DNA from: Siderastrea siderea
Taxonomy: Eukaryota > Cnidaria > Anthozoa > Scleractinia > Rhizangiidae
Reading direction: 5' to 3'
Assembly (NCBI GenBank): GCA_964030785.1
Contig: OZ034972.1
Span: 17,955,683 to 18,019,682 of the forward strand
Length of the DNA stretch: 64,000 bases
Each line of letters opens with the position of its first letter. Within the stretch, counting starts at the first letter, position 1. The notes beneath the pieces were generated by a model. It was not told where the DNA came from. It was given only the letters and a program-made list of their open reading frames with translations, and made no database searches. Below, one piece after another: positions 13,601 to 28,600 of this stretch. Position numbers and translations under genes: made by a program.

Positions 13601-16600
13601 TACCCATGATTTGAATTTATAGGCTCGACATTCAAGTTTAGAGAAAACCCGAAATATGGTCATTATTATTTTGCAGTGGACGGCAAATAAATGTATTAAG
13701 ATGTGTAGCGCATGTTCAGGGTCACTGTCTTTTTTTTAATTATCCACTTTATTACAACATTTCACATTTACACGAGCTTACATGACTTACAAAGAAAAAA
13801 AGACGAAGTAAACGAAGAGCAGGATAAAAAAAGAACAGCTTCGGAGAGGAACCCTGCTAAAAATGACTTAAGCGACGTTGGTTTTGGTGTAAGACTGGAG
13901 AAGAATAAAGTTGGATAAAAAGCTACTAATTAAAATAGAAACTTGTATCTTGCAAGAAGCAAGAATTGCTTAGTAAGATATCATCTTTTTTTCCCTCTAA
14001 ATACTAAACATTCATGCATATCTAAAACGCGTGAGGCTTGTATAAGATCACCCTTCTAGCAGAGCCTTTCTTAAAAGTGAGAGAAAAGAAAGACTCTGCA
14101 GAAATCGAGTCAAGTCTTTCAAGTCGCCGCACCCCAACTTATGGGGTAGTCGACTTATGGGCTAGTCTATTCGGTTTTCTATCGTCAAACCGGTTTTTTC
14201 CCTGCATGCATAAATTTTGTTGATAAACCGAAGGTCAAAACTGAACCTGTGAACCCACTCTACCAAAGCAAAACTGCGGGTTTCGAATCTGGCCTGGGCT
14301 CGAAATTGTATCCAAGTAACAACAAGCGCATGCTCAATAAAGACTTGACTCGATTTCTTGCAGAAAGGCTCTGCTAACAGGGTGGTATAAGATGGGCTGA
14401 AACATAGAAGCTTATACCACTTCTAGGACCTTCATTGTTTTTTTTTTGTTTATTAATGACCTGCCAAATTGCTTGTATTTTTCACAACCTGGAATGTATG
14501 CAGACGACACCAGCAATCGCATAAGTGATCGTCTTAACTATGATTTACACAGGGTGTTTATATGGCTACCAGCCAATAAACTTACCCTTAACTTGACTAA
14601 AACTGAGTTTATGTTAGTTGCGTCGAGGCAGAAGCTATCAACTCCTTCTTTCAGTATAAACGAGCATCCAGTGTTGCAAGTGTCATCTGCGAAATCTCTT
14701 GGGGTGCATATTGTCCAAAACTTAAACTAGGAATGTCACGTGTAGAGTATTTGCAAAAAATTGCTTCTGCTTTAGGTGCAATTAAACGAATACGACATCT
14801 TATACCTTTTAATGTATTAATAAATGTATATAACAGCTTAGTTCAACCACATTTTGATTATTGTAATGTTGTTTGGGGCAACTGCGGCATCGGTATTTCT
14901 GAAAAACTGCAGAAGCTCCAAAATCGTGCAGCCCGTATTTTAATGTCCGCCAGTTATGAATGAAATGTCGATGATTTGTTCTGGGCACTGGGTTGGCCTA
15001 AACTTAACCACCAAAGATTAGTATCGACATCTATTATGATGTACAAAACTGTACACGGGTTGTCTCCCGAGTATCTGAGATCTAGATTTGTGTCTCGAGA
15101 CGACATCACTTCTTATCGATTAAGGAATACTGAAAATAAATTGGCTCTTCCATAGCCCCGTACCAATTATTTAAAGAAAAGCTTCTCTTACAGTGGAGCT
15201 AAGTTGTGGAACAGCTTATCTGTGATCTACGATCTGCAGCGTCTTTAAATGATTTTAAACGTAAACTGCGTCACCACAGTTTTGAATGAGTTCAATACGC
15301 TTCACACGGCATCCTTGAAAAGCAGCTTTAGTATGTAATTAGTTGTAATTTTGTTTAATTATTAGTTAGTTTTGTTAGGTATAATAGATCTTTATTTTAT
15401 TTAGTTATTTATTTTAACTGTATGCCGAAGGATATTTTACGGTGTCTAAATAAAGTTATCTTATCTTATTTTATCTTATCACTTTCCCAAAAGGTTTTTG
15501 CTACCGAGCATTCCCAGAAAAGGTGAATTAATGTTTCCTCGTCTGTTTTGAAAAGAAAGGAATTCGTTGCTATACGTCTGTGAAGAAATTTGAACTGGAA
15601 ATTCCTTAGTTTAGTAACTTTGGTTTAGTACTAATTGCGCTTATCCTTGGAAGTAAATAGATAGACGTCCAATTCAAATCCTCCACAGCTTGAAGTTTAC
15701 AGTCCCTCACCCACCCTCTTTTGAGGGCGAGTAGATTTTTTATTTATGAGGATTTAATAAGTTAATTTGGTTGGCTTAGTTGATGCAATCAGCTTTTGTA
15801 CTTAAATCCCTTGATCTTTTTCACCTTGTGAATTCAATTTCAAAGCCTTCGTGGCGGACCTTATTGCCGAGGCCACTCCTTAAAATCCACTCCTTAAAAC
15901 TGCTTGAATTGACAGAAAACGGCTTTCTTATTTTAACATATTCTAACATACTCATCATAACATTCTAGAAATGTGTGGGAAGTCTATTTTTAGTAACATT
16001 ACACAATTGTTTACTGTTGCAAATTAATTACTGTTGCAATGCTCTATAATGTTTAAGAGAAGAAATTGAGAAGACATTTGCAAAATTTCTACAACAACGA
16101 ATAACTAATACGTCGGGGTCTCCAAGCACTCTCTTACTTTACCACTCGACACAGAAAGTGAGCATCAACATTGTCTGATCCTTTGATGGCGCCCACCTTC
16201 ATACTCTGTGTAAAAGTATCGCCCAATGCACAAGTCAGTTGTTCGAAAACTTGGCACTGTCTGCAGTCGATGGCTCCCTTTCTCAATTGCTGAATAATTT
16301 CGCTCTGCGTTGGACAATTTCTTGGTAACAAATTGGTAACAGAATATGAACGGATCTGTTTCTTAGTTTCTGGGGCGTTTCTTATGTTGGTTACATTACT
16401 TTGTGAAGTCTGGTTAGGCCCCTCTGCTATGGTGACCAGAATTCTCAACATTTTCTGTGCCAAATATGTACTTACTAGATATGATTGTCAGGGCCTGGAG
16501 ATGTTCCCATGTACTGGTGTGGACCAAAATATTGTCCCAGTAGAAATCCACGTTGTCCAAAACCTTTAGCAGTATCTTCATACGGCATTTTAGTGTAGGC

Positions 16601-19600
16601 TCCGAATTAACCATACCAAAGTGCATCTTTAAGAACTCGTGATGTCCACTAGAGGTTTCACTGAAAGGCTTCCTCTAGCATAGTGATCGGCTATAGCTAG
16701 TACCCGGCTAGTTAGTAATCCATGCATACCCCGGCAGCACTAAAATGCGGAATCCGGAATCTGTGAAAGAAGCCTCCAAGCGATTGATTTGAATAAAGAA
16801 AAACAGATCAAATAAATACACAAGTAAATAAATTTCCTGGGTAGAGGAGACTGCTTTTTGTTTTCAAAGTGATATATAAACGGTGCCAAAGGATGTGGGT
16901 GATTGCTCGTTTTACAATTTCATTCTTTCTCGCCGTTTCACGAAAGTTGTCGGAATGATTAATTAGTGAGTACTCACCTAGTCCAAAAAAAAAAACGAAA
17001 ACTGAGGTAAGATTATTCGATCGTTAGTAGTGAACAGTTACCTTTTTCTGACATTGTTCATTCCCTTGGAGTCCACACCGGAATTTGCTTGAATCAACGC
17101 CATCTTTCCCCCTCTTTTATAGAAGTTTCCAGGCCCCCTTTCGGTCTCGCTTGACCAATGCCAATTCAAGGAGACGGGGCGGGGAAAAAAGGTATAACTT
17201 CCATCCTACCGCCTTACTTGAGACAACCACGAGACAGTGAACTGAAAAGCGAAGCGAGAGTTTCCCATGCATTTGCCTGCTTCCGCAATTAATTACTCTA
17301 AAATGTGGCTTAATGGATAATAGGCCTCCTCAGCGTAAAATCGGGAGGTCAACGCGACCCAATTACACCACTATTTAATCAGTGTTCTGCTTGACAGTAA
17401 AATCAAATTGATTGCTGAAACGCTGGAAAGTGTGGTCGTGTCAAGGGTCGGTTACGTGTTGAGCATGTTCGGGGGCAATTGGCTAGCGTGTTGTGAAGCC
17501 AAAACTAGCTACTCTTGGCATGTGTCCTGAGCTCTATTAAATTACCTAGTCTGACCGGTATTTGCACATGCTGAGGCAATGTCTTTCCCGTATTAAAACT
17601 CGCGGATGACAGTTACTTGCTGAAGTACTTTTATCGGTCTTCCAGTGTAGTGAATCAGACGATTTCACACTTAGGTAATACTTCCCTACAGATGACATTT
17701 TAATGAGAATTCCTTTCAAGGATTGCTAAGACAAAATCGTTTGGACTGAACTCTATGAAATGTTTACTTTTTTTCTTATTTTTCTATCGTTGAAGTTTAA
17801 TTCCGGATTCCCTTTACAGATTCCGGATTCCGGATTCCATGTTTTAGGGCTGCCGTGCATACTCTGTTTGCCGTGCATACTCTCCTTTCTCAATAACCAC
17901 CACAGGTGATGTTTGGGGCGAACTGGATCATCTAATGACTTTTATCTTGATCATGTCGTCGATGTCTTTCCTCAGGAATTCTTTCATGCTGTAAGGGACA
18001 GGATACGTCTTGACTGACTCACCTGATGTGGGCTTGATACATGTATGGTGCTGAACCACATTTATTTTGCCAGGCGCCTCAGTGAACTGATTTGAAAACT
18101 GGTGTGCGAGATCCATGGATTCAGTATGCTGCTCATCCGCAAGGTCACATCAGCAATGACTCCTTTGCCACGAAATCACCAACATCTTCATGTGCATTGA
18201 TATCAGTCTCGTACTTCTCTTCATCATCTTCCCGGGGCTCATGTCGCGCAAAGTACCTCTTTAGAAGGGTAGCATGATAAACGTTATCTTTTCATTTCAC
18301 TTTCACTAAAGGGTCCTTCTCACTGTATTGTCAACTTGTTGTGCTCAGGGGGGCGACAACACAAGCTGTTTGTCTCAAAACTGAGACAGGATTTACAACT
18401 TCACTTTGCCCTCCTGGCCTTTCTTTATTGGATCTACACTTTGCACTGTGTCCTTGCTTGCATAGAGGAAAAATCTCACTGCATTCACAAACTTATGCCT
18501 TTGGACATTACTCTTGTAGCAGAGCACTGGTGAGTTTCATCTTTCTCAGGATGTGGCTTGGTACGCAAACGACCCTGAAACAGAATGTAAACAGGTGCTT
18601 CCAATGGTGCCTTCTCAAAGGTGAAGTTCTTTAGTCCTTTGAACGTCTGTTCAGTGTTTGAAACGTCTAGCCAGCGCATATGGTAAGTGGACAAGCGAAC
18701 AATAAATTGATTATGACTTTCGTCTTACTCTGATTCTGTAAACTTACTATGAGTGTCTGTACCCATCCTCAGTTAGAACATACGTTTTCATCAAGGCTAG
18801 TTTCATCTTGCCATAGTCAACTGCAGTTTCTTCTTATAAATGGAATAAACATTAAACGAGTGTCCCGAAAGTAAAACACTCTGTCAGTTTTGTGGCCCAT
18901 CCAGTCTTGTCCCACTTCGCTTTGGTTGCAAATCTCTCAAAGTGCTGAAGATAAGCCTAGAGGTGGTCCTTGCCATCAGCGAATGACGAAAACTTAGGTA
19001 TTTTTGCTCGTTCCTCTCCTTTAGGTACTCGACTGGGCATAGTCGTAGCTCACGCTCTTGTTTTTGGCGTCTCTTTGCACCTTTCCTCTATCTCTTTCTA
19101 TTGTTGTCTATGCTCTTTCCCTGCTCTCTACATTTCTCTCCCCTTCCTTTCGTTTCTTTCCTTCTCTGGTGTTATATAGTTTCTGTTCTCTGAATCATTG
19201 TTTGATATGTCATGTAATCACCATTTTTATATTTATTATACAGACGAATTGTAGGTGGATTTTTCTTACTCTTTCCAAACGAACTCTTAACCCATTGACA
19301 ACTGAGCTTTTGCTTTAAGCATAAGTGCCATGTTTCCCCCGCTATCTGCTCAAATTTCGGTCAAAATATCTACATCTTCCTTTTGCGGTATGAAACTTTC
19401 CTTCTACTTCCAAGGCATTTTTGCCAATTCGGTAATCAGATAAGCAAAAACCGACAAGCAGACCAACTTTTCCGGTTTTCAGTGCTCAAACCCGTTAGTT
19501 TTGAATCTTATCTCGGTATTTTAGCGTGGATAATTGTGTGCCAAGGCCAAATTTGGCTTCAATTTCACAAGGAAAATATTCTCTCTTTTCTTTGAGTAAG

Positions 19601-22600
19601 TCTGCTCAAATTTATCTTTAGTTTAGGCACCTTGTGTTAAAATATTTCCTGGTACGTCAGGTGATTATTAAATACATCCGCTGTCACTGAAAGTGATGAC
19701 GTCATAAAGCCTACAAGGACCGTGGTTTCTGACGGCCAGTTTTGGCCAAAACGGGCTTTACAGGCGCGGGTATTCATACACATGTATTTAAAGCGTAAGC
19801 GCAAAGTGCCACGAATGGTAACGACACTGCGTGAAATATTAATCAACAGGCTCTTCAGTGAGATTCGGTTTCTGCACCAATCAACACGCGGGACTTAAAT
19901 CGCGTGCCTCGGATAAATATCCAAAAAACAATAAATTATGCACTGAGTGGGCCACGGATTAATCAAAAACTATAAAATATGCATGGAGCGCTAGCTTGTT
20001 GTTTCTATCGAAGCCTAGCGCTATAACCCATCTACAATTCACCTGCTTGGAATCCAAATATTTTCAAGGGAGCAAAACATATGAAAGTGGATTCAAGTTC
20101 ATCTTTTTTTGTCTACACAAGTGAACAGCCGGCTTAACTCATAAACAGTAATTTATTCTTGTTTTGTCAAATAAAGATTCATTTTTTTGTTCTTTCGGTT
20201 TTTTTTCTCTTGAATTTTAACACCGCGTTCTTGCTATAGTCGAGTTTGTACGTCACATGCTACTTAGGTCTAGCCTAATCAAGGGGAAAAAGTACGAGTT
20301 AGAAATTTTTTTCCCAGAGATTATTGTGACTAGGAAACAACGAGAATTTAATTTTTTTAAAAAAATTTGGAGTTTCTTCAGGAAACTGCTCACGTGGTAA
20401 ATTAATTAAAACAACGTTTAAGCCTCAGGGGAAGGTTCAACCTAATGGTTGGTAGAAAACCGACACCACGTGTTCACATATACACCTAATTGAGATGTTT
20501 GGGTGAAAAACATAAACCATTGAAGATGAGACCCAAAGGATTTTTGGGTAGATGTATATTATCATTTGCATATTCAAAATACAAGCCTGTTCTCTTGTGA
20601 CTGATGTTGATTGCAGCGAGTTGCACGTGGCAATGTAAACCGTGCAAGCCTACCTGAAAGTGGCCAAATTGGCCAATAAGGGCCAATTTGAGCGCTACAC
20701 AGTGCGAAATTTGCCAAAGTTTGCACCCTACCTGAGTTAATTAAAAGCAATTTTTGCTGGAAAACTATTCGGTAGAACTAAGTCCTGCCACCAACCATTC
20801 GTTCACTGTCGGGTGCATGAGTGACGGACGGACAAAGTGCGATATCAAAACAGACAAACAATGCAAGTGAACGGCTTTCAAAATGCAAATCAGTAAATAG
20901 TTCAGATGTTTCCCAGCATACCACCGGGCCGTATCGTTTATGGTTTGTCGTCTTCTCCCGGCAACGTTTTTTCAATCAGGTATATACATAAAACGTACCA
21001 TTATTGCATAAAGCGAAGCATTATTCAAGTTTGAATTTCTTTTGTCAACACATCTTCCAAATGCTTGGTATTGTTACAACGGTAATTATGAGTATTTCTC
21101 ATGTTTGGCACATTTTTTGCAGGTTACACAATTTCCATCCAAACTGTTTAAAGAGACATCCAGTAGATGAGGTATGTTCATACATCAGCCATTTGCTTGT
21201 TTTATACATGGTGATATTTAATAAGCGAGACAGACTGGTCTGCCAGAGCCTTACCTGAGAGGTTCTAGCAGTCCAGTCTGCCCAAGCCTTTTTTTTAAAA
21301 GCTTTCTGTAATAAAGTGCTTAACTTTTTTCTCCATACCTATGCGAAACTGTATAAAACTGGCTGTATCCAATGTAGCAAGTGTACATTCTAGAAAACGG
21401 ATGTAAAGCAGGAATTTCATCTCTCCGAACAAGATGTCGTAGTCTTTATAACAACAGATCATAACCCCTTCCTGAATACCTTCTTATTGCCAAAATCTAT
21501 TTATGGTATTACAGAAGAAATTCCTTCCAACTATTGTTGGTTTGGGAATAGTGGGAGTGTCCAAAACTGGGCAACATAATGTAATGCTCCACTGAAATGC
21601 TTGCAGATCAATCAAACATGTGAAAAGTTCGTTGCATGCTACCATTTCAAGCAGGAGCGCGTACGGACCCTAACCGTCTGAGCCAAACGTGAGGCTCTGG
21701 CTACTGGAAAAATGTATCTACAAGGGAATGTATTCATTGCGTTCGACGATAGGAGAACGCAACCTTACTCCCGGCCGGAGTGAATTTTCTCTGTAATGGA
21801 TGGTTACCAATTTAGCCCCCCCCCCTCCCCCCGAAGGTTTTTGCAGGGGCATAACCTCGACCGGGAACTGGTGTGTACTTTGACTCGCTTTCGTGAACCC
21901 AGATGACCTCGCTTTCACGTAAAAAGGCGTCTGTGTTGTGGAGAAGCTTGTTTTGAATGAGAGAAGTTCCACACTCGAAAAAGCAACCTTTCGACCAAGG
22001 AGTTATTGTAAATTCTTGCTCGAAGTCTTAGAGAAGTGTGTACGACTCCTTGGTACATATGTCATCCTGCAGTTCGCTGTTTAGTTGGCAAACCTTCTCG
22101 TCTTCGATGAAGAGCCACTCGGCATACAGCCTTCAAATTTATATGTCCGTGACCTAGAAATACGCTATTTAAATTACTTGATGCGTAGTATTGCATCTAA
22201 ATCATTTCTTTTTCGAACAATGCCTTTGCGAGTCACTTTTTTGTGTGTATATGTCCACGCGGCTACTTTTAAATTTAGAAATCAGCTAAAGGACTTTATC
22301 AACGAAGCCACGAACTTAAAGAGGTTGAGAGGACCATTGTACGAACATTTTTTCCAGGTTATCAAAGGTAAAGGGTTAAACGGTAGTTGTAACTTTTCAG
22401 TTTAATTCTGTATTTACATGTGAAACTTTCGCTGAGTACAGACAAGCGGTCATGTAAATAAATATGTCCCCTGAAAAATAACACGTGTCATGCAACTTTG
22501 TTATTTTAAGATTTATTCATATCTAACAATGTTCCACTACTTCAAATCCTGTTCTATTTAATTATGAAAAATATATCAACTGATAACAACCGAGGGTTGA

Positions 22601-25600
22601 GAAAGATCAGAAAGCTGGGCAGACTCTTCTTTCCCTAATTCCGATGTCGACAAGGGTTGCAGTGGAACGCACTCCACTAATCTGTGATTACGACTAGTTT
22701 TGTAGTGACTGTATTCTGTTCTGGTCTCTCTCTATGCAGTCATGGTTGAAAGGCGCTGATGTATTGCTGTGGACCAATGGTAGAGTTACGGAATGGTTGC
22801 GGCTTGTGGAATTAGCCGAATATGCACCTAACCTTAGAGGAAGTGGTGTGCATGGAGCACTTATGGTAAGGACTTTTAAAGAGTTTATCACTGGCATAGC
22901 TCAAAATAACCATGCAGAATTGGTGTGGGTTCCACAAAAAACTAACTTTAAGAGCTTGCCACATAATAGGGTTAACTCGAGTTCTAACTTGACCCAGATT
23001 GCCCGCAATTTGCCATCTCCGTGGATGCACCCACACTGCTGTTGGTGTCTAATGGCAGTAATACAAATCAATCAAATTGCTGTTTGTTAATTTGTTTTTC
23101 AATGGTTTTCCCCATCGAGCAAGAGGTTTGGCTAAGTTGAAGATGAAAGAGGAACAGTGTTGTTCATTCTTCTGCTTGGGTAGATAGAAATGTTTTCACG
23201 AAAAAGCTAATTTGACCGCAAATGTTTTCCCACACTACATGGTATGTCAGCCGATGCTATGAATTGGACGATCAGTAACAGGATGTGGATATTTAGCGGG
23301 TTCACATGGATGACGTCACTTAAATGTTTTCTTGAAATAAGGGAATATACAGCGTGCGGTGGACCCGTAGCCGCGAAGCAAGGGGACAACTAAACCGTTT
23401 GAAAACTCCCGTTGTACTGCAACATATATGGACGTTAGGATGAATTGTGTGACTTCTTTTCGAGCTAAACTGTACCATGCAATGCAACTTTTAAATAACT
23501 GTCCACGACTTCTTCCACTCCTTTACTACTTTTCTTTGTATGTGAATTCCAGCGAGCATCGTCAGTAGTACATGGATTGACTTTTGTATGAGATCTGTGT
23601 CAGGCGGACCAAAAAAGTGTCCATTTTCCTTGTTAACGGGTGTCCGTATGAAGCGGATCTATTTAAAGTAAGGGGTTTCCATCGGGGCCAGGAAACTGAC
23701 CATAATGATGAATTTTCTGTATTGAGCGGGTGTCAGTAAAGCAGGGTTCGAATGGGATGGAGATATTGGCGTTATGTCATTGTCTGTTTGGACGGAACCG
23801 TTAACTTGTCTCCAGGCCACCTAAGTGGAATACTCCACTGCATGCGAGTAGTAAAATTAGGGCTGAATATATTCAAAAATCAATGTCATTTGTCACTGGA
23901 CTTCTTGGATGAGTTCACAAATAATTTGTGCTCTACTTCGACCCTGTAGGTGAGAATTATACCGAATCTTCTAGGACAATTTTGTCTTGAAAGCCCATGT
24001 GCTTTTCATATTCCGCCCTCTCGCCGAGCACAGGGAGGGAGCCGACAAAAAAGAAACAAAAAAAAAGGGGGGGGGGGACTGCTACCGTGAAGTGTGATCT
24101 ACTGCTTATCGGAGCAATTCCCCAACATCGACATCTAATCCAAAGAACTTTAGTTCATTACATAATACATACAGATAGGAGAGCCAAGTACAACCCTTGG
24201 CCACTGAGGTGCTTGATCTAGCGCTTTAAACCTTGCCGCTATGACGAGAGGCTGATTTAGATGTTAAGCCATTGTCCAGAGCTCCGTTCGTACTTATGTA
24301 TGAACTAGGCTCGCCGTTGGCATTCACAGCCTCTCGCACAGACTCTCATCTATCTTTGCTCGTAGGTGCGGCCAGCGCAGAGCGAGAACTGGAAATAATG
24401 CGCAATTGGCGTTACATTATTGTTATCGGATGGATTGTTAATTCTCCCCGAGACACCAAGTAAAAATGCTTCACTTCAAACTTGTAGATTTGAAATAAAT
24501 CGCATCTGCGAGGAATATTTGACATTGAAAATCGATGTAGGTTTCCCTTTCCGATTTCTTGCCGAGAAGGCAGCTGAACTCATTCATAGTGAATTGCACC
24601 GGCGAGCAGGGTGACACAGAGTGGTACACAGTAAGGCCTAGTTCAAACGTCGAAGTTTTCATTTGGCGAATCTTTTGCAAATGAGCAAAAGCTATTGTTT
24701 TTGCTAATTTGCATTAGGTTCGGCACATGTTATGTTCACGTTTGATCTAGGCCTAAGTGTAATTATGTTTTCATATCACGTGCAGATTCTTGATCCACGC
24801 TTCACTGCAGAGAGTCTGGCGGCGTTATTGTCCATCCCAACTAGTAAAACACTTCTTCGACGACACTTGGCTACTCATTTCCAGTCACTGGTTGGTGCCG
24901 AGTGTCATAGAGTGAAGGAAGAAGCCGCTGCAGACCCAACATTTCAGCCACTGATGCCAGGCATCAAACATAAGGTACTGGCTTCACCAGCTGTTACTCA
25001 GATTATTTGTTAGAAAGCTTCATTTTTCTGTACTTTTTATTATTTTATCCATTCTCTTCTTCAACTCAGAAACGTAGAAGAAAGAAACAAGGTGCCTGTT
25101 TTGCTAACCTCATAGAACTTATTCTTGGCCAATAAGGGCCACTGAGAGAGTCTGCAAGTAATACCTTTTCTGAAATTTGTAGTAGTGTCACCCAGCTATC
25201 GAAAACGCCACTAAAGAGTTGACTTTTGAGTTGTTTCAGTATGCTTTGATGCCCCTCACCCTATTACTTCATTGTTTAGTCCTGTTGACAGGACGCACCT
25301 CACCTCACCCTGCCAAAGGGACTAAACCCTGTGTGGCCTCGATGCGTCCTGTAACTTCCGGTATCGTATGGCCGGCTTTTACCAATGAAAAGGCACTAGC
25401 TCCCTAGGGAGTCAGCGCCATCCCACAGAGTCTCCCAGGACGCGTTCCTATTCTAAAATTCTTTAAGCGTTTCCCGCTTACCTAAAGCAACGATTGCAGC
25501 TTTCGTCATGAAGAAGAAAGAAAATTAAGCAAAAGATTAGCGAACAAAAACCAAAAGTGAGTAAAAGCCCATAGCAATTATACTGTATTTTGGTATTTGA

Positions 25601-28600
25601 ACTCGTATGAGACAGAAATTTTACAAAATCCCATGGTACTACCATGAGACGATTAAATACTATTTGACAGTAATACCTGTGTTTTCTTTTGTTTAGTTTT
25701 ACAAAAGGATACCGAATATTAATTGACCCTTTAAAGTTTATTTGCAAATTTCTACACGTTGAGCTTTTTTTGAGCTGTTGTAGTAGTTTTTACGCTCGTG
25801 TCGTCATGACGACACGATGCATATATGTTACGGGACTGAGTGCATTCCTTGTAAACCATTCTTAGAAGGTAGAAATATGAATGGAATGTGCTATTTTCTT
25901 CTGTTGGCAGTATACAATAGTCAACGAGTAATACAACAGGAACACGTCTATGGTGGAAGTAAGTCGAGTTTATAACAACAGGGAGAAAAATAGTGTTTTG
26001 AACGTAGGGGAGGGAAAAAAGAGCAAAAAAATGTCATATTTGTGTCACTGAGCACGTAAAGCATTTGAAGATTTTCAGATTTGATAGATAAGCTTTTAAA
26101 ATATGTTTGAATTGCTTGTTCAGGATTACGTAAGTGTTTTTGGTGTTGACCTCGCGAGAGGGCGCTTTTAGTCATGAAAGTATATTTTGAGAGGTCACGA
26201 ACGATATAGTAGTACCTCACGTTAGTATGTCAGGGAGAATTCGGGCCCAATTAACAGTGATGTAGGGTGAGTAATATAGTTTTTGTTGATGGCATTGAGT
26301 GCGACAATCGTGAAATTTTGTAAAAACTGCTTGATTCTGGGGAAAAGGCTTTTTTAAATTATGCTTAGTTGTGGGCGAATAGGAAGATGACATCATTTTG
26401 AGTCAAGTTGGTTAAGGAAAGGTTACAACGTGTGAGAAAAAGGTCATGTTTGAGTGCTCTATATTGTATTCTCTTATCATCATGTTGCGCATTGTGGGAG
26501 TTTTGGGAGTAGGTAGTAAAGTTTGATATCTGGAGCGTGTCGATTGATGATCAAATATCTTCTTAGTTTATTATAGAGTTATAGAGTTTTAAAATGGCAA
26601 CTCTTTGGGATTGGTGAAGGAAAAGTTGCATCATTTATTAGTGTCATAAATTCAAACAATAAAAGTATTGTCGCTGTATTTTTGGTGGTTCTTAGTTGGT
26701 GTGCTTCATGTTGTTTTTATTGTGTGGTTTTCGAACAGAAGTTAATGGCAAAAGAAAGAAAAAATGCAATCAAATTGTTCAGTCACAACTCTCCAAGGTT
26801 TGTCCGCTTTTCGCTGTTAACATCAAAAACAAAAATCCATATCACACACAACGGTAGCACTTTCAATAACACGGCTTTTCTAAACATTGTCGCCTATTTG
26901 CGGTTTATCTCTGTTATCAGTTAACATAAATAGAAAACTGTATTATTTTACATTTTGGATACTTTATGGAAAATGTTTTTCTCTGTGTGTTAACAAAATT
27001 TCTTGTTTCAATCAAGCAAAGTGTGAAGATTCTTAAAGTTGAAATGCATGGAATAAAATTGTAGCAATAAAATTGTAGCTGTTAAGTATGTTGACATTAT
27101 AAGTCTTCAAATTGTTGTAAGACAACACGCTTGAAAATAAAAATGATATTGCTGCCGCTCGATTAATATGGTAAATAAAGAGGAGTTTAATTTAACTGAT
27201 TGCCTTAACAAATTTTCCATGTTAGCATCGAATAAGCATGATATCCACTGGGGGCATCCATTAACTCATGGTTAATTTGAACTTGGTTTACATGCATTCA
27301 AGGCTCGGTGTTTCAGGTGTTTCTAAAAAATGGAGAAAATTCGGTACTAAGGAAATGAATAGATTGTTTTCCTTTGTGTTAAGATTTAAGTTGTTAAGTT
27401 GATTTCACCATGCAAAGACGAACAGGCTTGTGATGGCGAGTAATCTGAAGCTTCAGCAATTACAATTGCGTAGTTTTCGAACACAAAGTTATGGCAAAAG
27501 AAAGAAAAATGCAGTCAAATTGTTCACTCACATATGTCCAAGCTTTGTCCTGTTTTTTGTCTTAAAACAAATACATCAGAAGCATATAAATCTGTACAAA
27601 ACTGCAGCACGTTTTTAAAAATAACCCTTGGGAAAACATTGTGCTTTGTTTTTGCGTACAAGGGTATGTATCTTATCAGATAGACCTCATTCACTTAATA
27701 ACTGCGACATATTTCAAATGCCTTTGTGATATCCATCAAACAACAGTAGTTTTGTTAGCTATGTGATTCAGTTTTTATTTCAGTTGCGTTAATATGAATG
27801 GCCATCTTATGCTTGTGTTTGGTAGAATTGGTAAGTCAAATTAAGTCAAATAGTGATTTTTTTGTTTAAAAAAATTGGATTTAAATATTGGTTGAGGGCC
27901 TACTAGCAACTAACTCTGCGGTTACCTCTTGACCTCTTGAGTTGACATCAGTGTAACAATGGTGAAACATTGCAGCTAGAAAGTGATTTCATCAACTCGA
28001 TGTCGGAAACGAGACAAAGTAGTCTGCTTAAGTTTCCCAACCAAATCAACTTTAATCTTCCACAGATCCTCGCTTCACATGTAAGCTAACCGAACCCAGC
28101 CTAAACACTGAAAAAAAAAACTTTCAGAACAAAACTCATATTGACACGACAGAAAACCAATCAAACTCTGATCACTGATCACTTTCGTGACTGTCCTTAT
28201 CACCCCAAGAGAGCAACACGCGCTAATTACTTATCCCAGTTACATTGTTATCTTGAACCTAATGCAAATAGCTGAAAATAGACTTTGAACAATAAACAAA
28301 TAAATGTAAACACACGATTCCAACATCGGGGTAGTTTTGATTGAGTTGTAAGAGCAAGTCATACGATGTTGCACGGAATGTGCAGTTTGAACTGTTATAC
28401 AATTGTGGTTTGTAATGTCAGTAAAAGACGATTTGGAAAAGCAACAGATGGACAGCAAATGAACAGCAGATGTTTTAAAGATGTAATGGAATGAACTGCT
28501 TATCATTGGTCCAAAATGATAACAATCTGGATGTTTTTCCTTTTGTCTAGAAATTACGTTCCTAATAAAGAAGTTAAATATCTCGTCATCATATCTGTGT

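Larger units (their letters stand above)
9919..21122. other. 11.2-kb liprin-beta intron with retroelement remains
   Basis: This is the intron between the SAM2 exon and the exon encoding LHNFHPNCLKR. It contains a 78-bp tandem duplication (10477-10632), diverged repeat pairs at 11540-11760/13470-13690 and 12210-12290/12364-12472, a MITE-like inverted repeat (14046-14386), a truncated non-LTR element, and a gypsy fragment interrupted by a TIR element. From about 19030 to 21122 I see nothing assignable. Confidence 0.8.

Noticed and set aside
22085..22405. 106-codon open frame between liprin-beta exons
   Set aside because: No homology that I can recognise, no Kozak or splice support, and it sits in the intron upstream of the SAM3 exon.
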